From the NCBI GenBank assembly GCA_026417995.1, contig JAOACF010000008.1:1-39102 (forward strand): 39,102 nucleotides of DNA, given 5' to 3'. A program made the translations under genes and the position numbers. Positions 1 through 8,200 of the stretch are shown piece by piece (positions within the stretch are counted from its first letter, which is position 1; each line of letters starts with the position of its first letter). The notes below the pieces were generated by a model. The model worked only from the letters and a program-made list of their open reading frames with translations, ran no database searches and had not been told where the DNA came from. This DNA is from Negativicutes bacterium (GTDB taxonomy: Bacteria > Bacillota > Negativicutes > Sporomusales > JAOACF01).

Positions 1-14
1 CGCCTTTGGTATGG

Positions 15-1073
15 TTATTCACCGGTTAACCTCCTTTCTGCAGCTTCTGGATCTAGATATGGCGTCTGGACTTCAACCAGTTCTTTCCCTAAACGCCATA
101 GCGCTCTGCCGGGAGTGTCCGGCAAGTCTGCTGCGTGGACACTATCTAAGATTATTTTTGAGTTAATACTATCGGCCACTTGGAAACACAGCCGCCCCCG
201 GAAATTGGCCTTGCTCTGTCCAAAACGTTTAAATGTGTTTGCGTCTGGTCTTTGTGTCGCCGCTATGATGCAGATGCCCGATGACCGGCTGAGCCTTAAA
301 AGCGTTTCCACGTCGTCCTGGCTATTCTCGTCATTCAGTTCCGCCAGCTCATCAATTACCAGCACGACATATGGCAGTGGCCCATGTTTAGCATTATATT
401 TGGCTATATTGACGCATTTAGCATCTTTTAGCAGCCTTTGCCTGCGCCGCATCTCTGCAACTAGCCTTTGTAGCGTTCGCGCAGCTCCTTCATGGTCAGT
501 GACCAAGAAAGCGTGATTTTCCAGGTAGTTGTATTCTGACATTTTCAAGTCAATCAAAATGATTTCGGGTCGGACAGGCAGATGAATTAGCGAGTTCACA
601 ATCACGTGGATTGCATTTGACTTACCGCCGCCCGTGATGCCGCCAATGAGAAGGTGCGGTATATCGGCAAGGTCTACGACGATTAACTCCTGGTGCGTAT
701 AACCGATCGGGATTGGGAGTACCCCATGCTTCGGATAGTCCCAGTCATATTCGTACCGCGATTTTAGCCGTTGCGTAACCACTCTCACTAATGCCATTTT
801 GCCGCTATGGATAATATCGACCGTACTATGGAGCCCTATCGCGTCTCGGAAATATTCGCGCCGGGCGGCGAAGTCGCGAAAACTGATTCCTGCGGGCAAC
901 TCGTAGTAGAAATCATACCCCAGTGCAGTTTTTTTGCGACTGTGTAATTGCGGCCGCTTTTCTTCTGCCCAGATCGCTTCGATGACTTCTGATATAGCAA
1001 GCGGAACTTCTTGGCCCAGCAGCGGCAAAATGATCTGCCGTAGCTCGTTTTTGAGTTCGGATAGTATATTCAC
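15..1073 (-). CDS. FtsK/SpoIIIE-like DNA translocase ATPase
   Basis: 352 aa; Walker A-like GGITGGGKSNAIH, Walker B-like VLVIDELAEL, ATQRPDA motif typical of FtsK/TcpA; GTG start after GCGAGGTGA. Confidence 0.9.
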   Translation of the reverse strand: MNILSELKNELRQIILPLLGQEVPLAISEVIEAIWAEEKRPQLHSRKKTALGYDFYYELPAGISFRDFAARREYFRDAIGLHSTVDIIHSGKMALVRVVTQRLKSRYEYDWDYPKHGVLPIPIGYTHQELIVVDLADIPHLLIGGITGGGKSNAIHVIVNSLIHLPVRPEIILIDLKMSEYNYLENHAFLVTDHEGAARTLQRLVAEMRRRQRLLKDAKCVNIAKYNAKHGPLPYVVLVIDELAELNDENSQDDVETLLRLSRSSGICIIAATQRPDANTFKRFGQSKANFRGRLCFQVADSINSKIILDSVHAADLPDTPGRALWRLGKELVEVQTPYLDPEAAERRLTGE

Positions 1074-1176
1074 TGAATATTCACCTCGCTTTCGTTTTTT
1101 GTTTAGTTTAGTTCAAATATATGACATATCTGTATAATTTAATGCTTATTTTGGTTACTATATTACAAAAAATATA

Positions 1177-1193
1177 GCCCCCTATTCGGGGGC
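1177..1193 (-). terminator. Intrinsic terminator after the XRE gene
   Basis: GCCCCC-GAATA-GGGGGC stem-loop then TATATTTTTTG on the minus strand. Confidence 0.75.
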
Positions 1194-1379
1194 CTCGAAT
1201 AAATCTTCGATACGACAATTTAGTTTTTTAGCAATTATCCATGCCCACTCCAGTGACGGCTGAATCTCCTGGCGTTCCCATCTTGAATATTGGTTTTTGT
1301 TGGCGCCTAAGAAAGCAGCAAACTCCGTCTGGTTCATCTCCATCCGATGCCGCCAGGATTTCAATTTATTTTTTAGCAT
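1182..1379 (-). CDS. XRE-family HTH regulator
   Basis: 65 aa; MNQTEFAAFLGANKNQYSRWERQEIQPSLEWAWIIAKKL is a helix-turn-helix pattern. Confidence 0.85.
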   Translation of the reverse strand: MLKNKLKSWRHRMEMNQTEFAAFLGANKNQYSRWERQEIQPSLEWAWIIAKKLNCRIEDLFEAPE

Positions 1380-1463
1380 AATACCATCCTTGCAGGATAT
1401 ATTGGCTTTTTATGGTAATTCTATTTTTTGATAGAAAATTCCTTTTGGGGTATTAAACAAAAA

Positions 1464-1493
1464 CAAAAAAGCCCGGCAGCCGAAGCCACCGGG
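1464..1493 (-). terminator. Intrinsic terminator at the end of the lysis/late operon
   Basis: Minus strand: CCCGGTGGC-TTCG-GCTGCCGGG (9 bp with two G-U pairs) followed by CTTTTTTGTTTTTG. Confidence 0.8.
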
Positions 1494-1507
1494 AACCTAA
1501 GGAGGAG

Positions 1508-1900
1508 CTATTTACTTATCAGATAACCGGTAACACCAATCCAGAGCAGCCGCTCCGCTTTCCGGGCGGCTCGTTCTTTTTTAATTGCTGATTGCGCCTC
1601 GCGCTCTAACGCGTCTAAGGACTTGCTGGCTGTCTGCAATGAGTTCTGCATTTGATTTATTAATTGATTGGCTCTCTGCAAGTTCAGATCGGACTGCGCT
1701 AATGCTTTGTCGGCTGCTGCCAATCTCATTTCCAACAGACTGACGTTGCTGCTCAACTTCGTCAAGTTGCTCTCTAGCCTCGTCAGCTCGCTTTCCGAAA
1801 TCAGGAACATTGGCTCCTGATTTTGCGCCGAACATGTACCCGGCCACGACAGCGCAAACAAGCAACAAAGCAATAATGATAATAGTCTTTTTGTCCACAC
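1508..1900 (-). CDS. Putative outer spanin-like or exported coiled-coil lysis protein
   Basis: 130 aa; N-terminal export signal (LLSLLLCCLFALSWPGTCSAQ), long coiled coil; last gene of the lysis cassette. Confidence 0.6.
   Translation of the reverse strand: MWTKRLLSLLLCCLFALSWPGTCSAQNQEPMFLISESELTRLESNLTKLSSNVSLLEMRLAAADKALAQSDLNLQRANQLINQMQNSLQTASKSLDALEREAQSAIKKERAARKAERLLWIGVTGYLISK
1581..1898 (-). CDS. Putative inner spanin (Rz-like)
   Basis: 105 aa; GTG start 2 nt inside the 1508-1900 ORF in another frame; single N-terminal TM (IIIIALLLVCAVVAGYMFGA) plus coiled coil. Confidence 0.6.
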   Translation of the reverse strand: MDKKTIIIIALLLVCAVVAGYMFGAKSGANVPDFGKRADEAREQLDEVEQQRQSVGNEIGSSRQSISAVRSELAESQSINKSNAELIADSQQVLRRVRARGAISN

Positions 1901-2068
1901 TTATAGCACCAGCTTTGCAAAAATGATACCGGCCACAAAGCCGGCTCCAATGTCGGCCAGGCTCCAGCCTAGCGCGGTAAGCTTGCTTTCCGCCTGCTCC
2001 GCCTTATCGGCGAGCTTCTCACTTGAGCGCCCCCAGGTTCTCAGTCTTTCCGCTAACCATCTAAACAT
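1901..2068 (-). CDS. Small membrane protein of the lysis cassette
   Basis: Read manually: MFRWLAERLRTWGRSSEKLADKAEQAESKLTALGWSLADIGAGFVAGIIFAKLVL; strong AGGAGG RBS; stop abuts the GTG of the next ORF. Confidence 0.75.
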   Translation of the reverse strand: MFRWLAERLRTWGRSSEKLADKAEQAESKLTALGWSLADIGAGFVAGIIFAKLVL

Positions 2069-2073
2069 TTGTT

Positions 2074-2589
2074 TCAACCTCCTATCCCATTTTGTTGGTA
2101 CCAGATTGCCTTACCCCGAATAATGTCTCCGCCCGGACTGCGATCATTATCAGACAAAAACAAGAGATCCCACCGCTCACAAGTTGTCGCCGGTCCGTAA
2201 CCGTCAATATCGGCCTGCTCGGCGTGAGTGCGAACCGCCGCAATATCAATCGGCAACCCAAGTTCCTCACAGAGGATGGCGACTACCTGCGCCATTGTTT
2301 CGACCTGCTGCACAGTCGGCGGCTCCGGGCCCAAGCTATTCGTATTGCCGTTGTAGCAGCAGAGGATGGCAACCCCCACGCTGCCAGTGTTTTGCCGCCA
2401 GGTGTGAGCTAAAGTTTGCGTCAGTGAGCTTGCGGCTGTATAGAGCGAACCGTCAGCATCGATATTGACATGATAGTCAGGAAATGGCTGGCCGTAATGC
2501 CCAGCAGTCCAGTGCAGGAATATACGATCAATCTGTCCGCGCGCTTGTCTAGCCATCATCCGGATGCCGGGCAATGTTATTTGACGCAT
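2074..2589 (-). CDS. Endolysin, N-acetylmuramoyl-L-alanine amidase (PGRP/Amidase_2-like)
   Basis: IFLHWTAGHYGQPFPDYHVNIDADGSLY...LAHTWRQNTGSVGVAILC; start moved to MRQITLPG by the GAGGAGGTACACAAAATG RBS. Confidence 0.85.
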   Translation of the reverse strand: MRQITLPGIRMMARQARGQIDRIFLHWTAGHYGQPFPDYHVNIDADGSLYTAASSLTQTLAHTWRQNTGSVGVAILCCYNGNTNSLGPEPPTVQQVETMAQVVAILCEELGLPIDIAAVRTHAEQADIDGYGPATTCERWDLLFLSDNDRSPGGDIIRGKAIWYQQNGIGG

Positions 2590-2842
2590 TTTGTGTACCT
2601 CCTCTCGAAAATGGATTAACCGGGATACCATTAAAAGGCCTTCCCGGCATTACGCCCCACGGACTATTTAAACCGCTATTCATGCCATGGATCGCACCCA
2701 CAAGCCAAGCAAGCGTGTCCAAATCACGCATAGTAAAACGCTGCTCGACCAGCGAGTTATATACCCATGCACTAAGATAAACGGCAATAAAAAACACCGA
2801 CAAAAAGTGGTCGGCGATCGCGTCTTTAATCCTTTCCCACAT
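2549..2842 (-). CDS. Putative holin
   Basis: 97 aa with two hydrophobic segments, upstream of and overlapping the endolysin. Confidence 0.55.
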   Translation of the reverse strand: MWERIKDAIADHFLSVFFIAVYLSAWVYNSLVEQRFTMRDLDTLAWLVGAIHGMNSGLNSPWGVMPGRPFNGIPVNPFSRGGTQNASNNIARHPDDG

Positions 2843-2846
2843 TAAA

Positions 2847-3077
2847 TCACTTCCCTGCGGTATGCTGATAAAAAGCCCCGGCCAGCATCGCTACCGCCGC
2901 CCACAGACAGGTGATATGAAACCACTGTGACCTTAGCCGTTCCCTGAATGTCGGGACGTGCTGGCAAGCATCACATTTTCCGTCTAGCTTTTTTTCAATA
3001 TCAGACAACTTAGAATTAAAATGTTCCTTTAAACCGTCAATCCGCTCAACGATCACAGCGATCTGATCATTGCTCAA
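2847..3077 (-). CDS. XhlA-like phage membrane protein
   Basis: 76 aa; N-terminal coiled coil and one C-terminal TM; position in lysis cassette. Confidence 0.5.
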   Translation of the reverse strand: MSNDQIAVIVERIDGLKEHFNSKLSDIEKKLDGKCDACQHVPTFRERLRSQWFHITCLWAAVAMLAGAFYQHTAGK

Positions 3078-3092
3078 CTTTTACCGCCCCTC

Positions 3093-3305
3093 TCATCTCA
3101 ATTTTCTGCCTATGCTTTCTTTGCTTTCCCGGCAATGATCCCGTTGCCAAAAGAAGATCCCGTTTATGATGTTTGACGCCCAGAAGTCGCCCTTGCGCCG
3201 CAAATGATAGGCCCTGCTCGACAATGTTTCGTCTGGGTGTCCGCCCAGGATCGTGTTTAGTAGTTGATCCAGGGCAATCAAAAGGTTCTTAACATACTGA
3301 AACAT
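3093..3305 (-). CDS. Conserved phage protein of lysis regions
   Basis: 70 aa; LDQLLNTILGGHPDETLSSRAYHLRRKG...FFWQRDHCRES resembles a small protein common in proteobacterial prophages (recalled, not searched). Confidence 0.55.
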   Translation of the reverse strand: MFQYVKNLLIALDQLLNTILGGHPDETLSSRAYHLRRKGDFWASNIINGIFFWQRDHCRESKESIGRKLR

Positions 3306-3322
3306 GGATCTGCAACCTCCTT

Positions 3323-3781
3323 TTACTCAGGAAGGACCAGGGGTGGCAGCTCAGATATTAACTGTTCAACAGTCGGCGTTTCCCGCTGGCCGGACAGGAC
3401 GGCGTCAAGTTGCTCATAACAGTATGCCCACACTGCGGACCGCCAAGCGCGGAAGGCGACGCCCTCGGCCTGGAATTTAGGCACAGTTGGTTCCTCAGCG
3501 TAAGTGACTGCGGAAAGAAGATTATCATATCCCTTCGCCCTAGCTTTTGTATCCATGTGCGCCTGAACAGCGTCAGTCATTGCTTTCATAAGCGCTGCTT
3601 GTTGTTCTTCTGGGGTTGGCTCTGGTGGGCTAGGAATGGGCTCCGGCTCAATCTCGCGCCAAGCGTGAGCTTTATATACATAGCGGTAAAATGGAAATTC
3701 GTAGTCTGGGTTTGTTACGCCCTCAATCGTAGTAATTCGTGCTCCGTGCTCGTCCAATAATTCTATTCTCAATATCACCAC
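3323..3781 (-). CDS. Tail fiber assembly/chaperone-like protein
   Basis: 152 aa directly downstream of the tail fiber gene; Pro-rich linker and conserved C-terminal segment. Confidence 0.5.
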   Translation of the reverse strand: MVILRIELLDEHGARITTIEGVTNPDYEFPFYRYVYKAHAWREIEPEPIPSPPEPTPEEQQAALMKAMTDAVQAHMDTKARAKGYDNLLSAVTYAEEPTVPKFQAEGVAFRAWRSAVWAYCYEQLDAVLSGQRETPTVEQLISELPPLVLPE

Positions 3782-3784
3782 CCC

Positions 3785-5221
3785 CTATATAATCGCATTA
3801 AGTGTCCACCCAGGCGACCCCGCTTCACCTGGGTATGACCCTGTTGACGCTGCTCCGCCACTAACATTTTTAGTACCTGTATCGGTAATATTACTTGCAA
3901 AGAAGGCGATACAGCCGCCGCCTCCACCGCCTCCGCCGCCAGTATACGTAACATGCCCGGGTGCCCCGCCTTGCTGTCCAGAGCAGTCAATACTTCCAGT
4001 AAAAATTATTGTTTTCGCAGCGATTAGAACCCCCGCTCCGCCATCCCCCCCTTTACCAGCGGTTGGATTACCTTGAACATCATTGTATCCACAACCCCCA
4101 GCAGAACCATAAAAGATTGGGCTTTCCATCAATGCACGTCTAATGGCGGAAGCACTAAGAGATCCAGTGGTAGCAAGCACGGGTAAGTTCATGTAGTTTA
4201 TTTGTGGTGTAGGTATCGGCGGTTCATACCCTATTTCACGAGTATATCCAGGATCTAAGAATAATGAGTGACCCAAAGACGATACGGTAGCACTGTTGGT
4301 TGTACCCAGCCTACCATCATAACAATACATAAAAGATGCATAACTGTGCGGGGATGCAATTACAGAAGGCCCAGGAAGCATAGTCAGTCCAGGATTTGTG
4401 CTCGATGTTCTGCCGTTTCCTCTACCACCGCATCCACATCCATATCCGTGCATTGCCTTCTTTTTTGAATAATAAAGAGTTATTGAGTTATTTATATCAG
4501 TTGCGTAAGATATACCATTGTTAACTCTACCCACAATACTCCCCGCTATTGTAACTGTCCCTGTTGCTCTAATTATTAAGCATCCAATATTGGGGTCAAC
4601 CGTTAATGTATGTCCAGCATTAAGTGTAAAATCTGTATAAAAATGTTCTCCACCAAGTGTTAAGTTGCCTGTGCTATTAAACGGCCCTTCACATCCATCA
4701 CCGAGGTATTTCCAGCGGGGAGGGACGTTGAAAGCATCAGCAGATATAATACCATTTGCATCAACCGTTATACCTGCCCCGATAATTACGCCGCCCAGCG
4801 TAGTCGTCGTTGCCGGAGCCAACCCCGCCCCCGCAGGCATGCATAGTCTTTTTGCCGACGTGGCACGCCCGATGAAAACCTTTGTTGGCGTAGTTCCTAT
4901 TGTTCCGTTCGACTGGCAATAATAAAGGGTGTTTGCGGCGATTGTGTCATCCGTAAACACCCCAGCGATCCTGACCTGACCAAGTGTGCCATTGGCATAC
5001 TCACAGATGCCAATTACGTCCGTTGAGCCTAAAGCAACTGTCCCGTTGCATAATTCCCAACGATTGTTTGCAGTATTCCACTTGACGACCTTACCTCGGG
5101 ACACCCCTGAGGCAATAGGAGCGCTATCATCAATAAGCTTACAAGCTTCGTCATTGGCAAACAGTTGAGCGACTATTGCCGCTCCCGTGTCGTCGTTTAA
5201 TGGCGTAGTTGTCTTAAACAT
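3785..5221 (-). CDS. Tail fiber / Gly-rich receptor-binding adhesin
   Basis: 478 aa; downstream of J; repeated Gly-rich stretches near the C-terminus; RBS AGGAGGGG. Confidence 0.75.
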   Translation of the reverse strand: MFKTTTPLNDDTGAAIVAQLFANDEACKLIDDSAPIASGVSRGKVVKWNTANNRWELCNGTVALGSTDVIGICEYANGTLGQVRIAGVFTDDTIAANTLYYCQSNGTIGTTPTKVFIGRATSAKRLCMPAGAGLAPATTTTLGGVIIGAGITVDANGIISADAFNVPPRWKYLGDGCEGPFNSTGNLTLGGEHFYTDFTLNAGHTLTVDPNIGCLIIRATGTVTIAGSIVGRVNNGISYATDINNSITLYYSKKKAMHGYGCGCGGRGNGRTSSTNPGLTMLPGPSVIASPHSYASFMYCYDGRLGTTNSATVSSLGHSLFLDPGYTREIGYEPPIPTPQINYMNLPVLATTGSLSASAIRRALMESPIFYGSAGGCGYNDVQGNPTAGKGGDGGAGVLIAAKTIIFTGSIDCSGQQGGAPGHVTYTGGGGGGGGGCIAFFASNITDTGTKNVSGGAASTGSYPGEAGSPGWTLNAII

Positions 5222-5233
5222 ATAACCCCTCCT

Positions 5234-5265
5234 GTTTCAATTCACGCGCCCGCACGGGGTGCGAC
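5234..5265 (-). CRISPR. Solitary type I-C-like CRISPR repeat unit (no array)
   Basis: Minus strand GTCGCACCCCGTGCGGGCGCGTGAATTGAAAC, 32 nt; type I-C length, stem-loop and ATTGAAAC 3' end; no second copy seen in the window. Confidence 0.85.
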
Positions 5266-8200
5266 TAAAATCCGATCGCAACGATATCAGTAATGCCGGA
5301 AACTTCTGTTGATCCATTAAATAGTTGGACTTTAAATCCTGCATTTGTTTCAAGTGTTTTCTGCGGAGTATACGCATTGTTTGATGGCGTAACCACAATC
5401 GCGGGCTTAAAAATAAATGGCGGATTAAACGTGATATCAACTCCGCCCACCGGTACCGCAACATTTTCAATCTTCAATGTTTGCGTTTTAGCAGACACCA
5501 CGATTTTAACATCTCTAAGCATCCCGCAGCGATTGACCCCACACACTGTGAAACGTATTTTGAAATACCGCAGACTGATTAACCCGCTCGTCAAGAGTTT
5601 CCAATCGCTCCAGTCAGTGCCGTTAACTGACGTCTGGATTTCGTACAAGCTCGGCGCGTCAGGCGTAACAAACCATGTTTCCTCTGGCGCGATCAAAACC
5701 TGCGCAACTTTGCCGATGTCGATAACGTCTCCAGTTATGGTATAGGTGCCAACAGTCGGGCTCAATAGCCGAGTGCTCTGTAATGTCGACCACGGCATGG
5801 TCATTATTGCCGTATAAGTCAAAGCCGTTTTCTGTACTGTAAATGTTCCAATAGCGGCGTAATCTCCGGTAATTGTCCGATTGCCATCGTCATAACTGTA
5901 ATACTCTAAAACCTTCTCCTTTTCTGGCATTGTGTCAATTGTAATGACATCGCTAATCGGATTTGCGGAATAGCCATAGTGGTTATAAGCAGCAGCCCAA
6001 TAACGATGAGTACCTTTATAGGCCGGCGCGGTTGCTTCATCATTTCCGGCAGCGCCCCGGCTGACCAATTGCGCACTTTCCCAACTATCGCCTCGCCGAA
6101 ATTCGATGCCGATAATATTGGTATTTGCATAGTCCGCGCTCGCCAGCTTGAGAGAGAACAACACCTGCGCCGCCAGCACTGACACAGCAAAATATGTAAT
6201 GTCAGGCGGCGGCGTTCCTATTCCAGAGCCAGGATCGACAAAAACATAATTCATTGTCGTTGCCGTTCCTGCGTTGCCAAAGATGTCGAGGGCAACCACG
6301 GAAACCTCATAGAGCTTAAACAAAATTACCGGTATCGAAATACTCGTCTTGTCCGCGCCAACCTCGCCCACTTTCTGGCCGTCGATCAGTATCCGAGCGC
6401 CGTTATACAGCCGCGATGGCGTCCATGTGATGTCTAAAAACAGATCATCGCCACTCACCCTACCAGATACCGCGACATTCGTTACCGCATTAGCCGCGCC
6501 TGAGTAGTTGATGACCGGAATATCCGTAGCTTCGGAGTAGACCTCTGGGATATATTCTAAAGCGGTTAATTTTCGTCGCATGTCGCCGGAACGGGTTAAA
6601 TATAGCAAGCGTAAAGGCTTCGTAACCATATTGACCAAACCGAATGAGTAGATATCGTCTCGTTTCGGCAGCGTTTCAAATGGTTCTTGCATTGTTACTA
6701 TATCTGTTTCTGTGTTTACCGTGACGCCCTTTACCGGCACCTCAAGCAGCCTGTCGTCCTCAAGCCGGATCGCCAGTGCGTAGGCTTTCCCTGGTTCTAG
6801 CAAAACCATCCTGTCTAATCTCACTTCATCAGTTATATGGTCAGTAACAATCCTCTCCACGCTGACTATTCGCCCGCTCTGCCCCCATTCGGGAACATCA
6901 TGCGCGAAGTTCACAACATCGCCTACCTGACACGCCAGCGCGTCAATATCGGCTTCCCAGGAGCAGGTACGAATTAGGTATTTATTTAGCTTCAGACGAT
7001 ATTTCCCGGCCCGATAAGCCTCGCTAACAGTTGTTACCCCCGGCAGAGTTATTTGCGCAACAACAGGGACGGCATCCACGCTATCATAATCATCGCCGTA
7101 TACCGTAAGAACGTCCCGCTGATAGCCCTTATCTTTATTAAAAAACGTGATTTCTATGGCATTTGCCCGGTCTTTAAGAGGCAGAAATTCCTCTTGGAAC
7201 GTGTTTGGCACGATATTTCCCATCGTAAACAGCATGACCGGATCGCTCGGCTTGTCGCAAACGGCTGAAAACCTGGTGCCTTTCAAAACAATCTTCCCGC
7301 GTCCGCAAATTTCAATATTCCTAAGGGCGCCCCACAAGTCAGAAATGCTATCGAGGATGATATTCACTGTGCAACGCTTTTCGCCTGTTTGTGCATCAAT
7401 CACATAGTCGCAGAATTCCGCCCAATCGACGAAGGCTTGATAATCCATTCTGCTGGCCGGAACACCAAACACGGTAAATTCGTCCAGATCGGTTTGAACG
7501 TTTTTAAGCAGCTTGCATCTGTGGATCAAATCGTAGCAGGCCCACGCCGGGTTAGTGGCGGGCTTTAAAACATACTGCTGTGTGTTCGCATCCCAAACAT
7601 TGACATAGTTTCGTTTCTGCAGCCAGGTGATGTTCGGGATGCTGCCGGACAGTTGGTCAGTCGCTAATGCCTTGATACCGACGAGTACTTTACCCGGACG
7701 GGAAAAATCGTCATAAATAATGTGGCTAAGCTCCGACCAGTACACTCTTGTTGCGTAGTGTTGAGGGTCTTCGCCAGACTTGTAAGTGCATTGCAAGCGA
7801 ACTTCGTAGCGGCCAATGGGAAGATTATCAATACGAAACGCTTTGCGGTAAACTCCGGAATTTTTGGCTGCCGTAATTTCCCATTCAGCCCAGTCTTGCC
7901 ATGCTGTTCCTTCTTTACGGTATTGAGCTAAGATTTTTACTGTAGCATTTTTCTTGCGGCCTTTATCATCGATGAAATATAAGCCATATGGAAATTCCAA
8001 TGTAACCCTAAGTCCCTGGCCGCCGTTGCCGTCGGTGATGCGCGTCACCCATGAGCCGTCAACTAAAAGTTCGGTACCAATATCCTGATTAGCAAATGTA
8101 TCGTTGAAATTCTGAATTACCGTTTGGTCATTTGTTCCCAACCGAGTTTCAACGATTATATCTTTATAATTGCTGACAGGCTGGTCATTAATGAGTATGT

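Noticed and set aside
115-516. Plus-strand ORF opposite the FtsK-like gene
   Set aside because: Antisense to a clear FtsK-like protein; no RBS or recognisable motif. The same applies to most other plus-strand ORFs in the structural region.
5234-5265. Full CRISPR array at the solitary repeat
   Set aside because: Only one repeat copy; both flanks are tail genes and no leader or cas genes are in the window.
5906-6190. Minus-strand ORF inside gpJ-like gene
   Set aside because: Alternate frame of J with basic, low-complexity product; no support.
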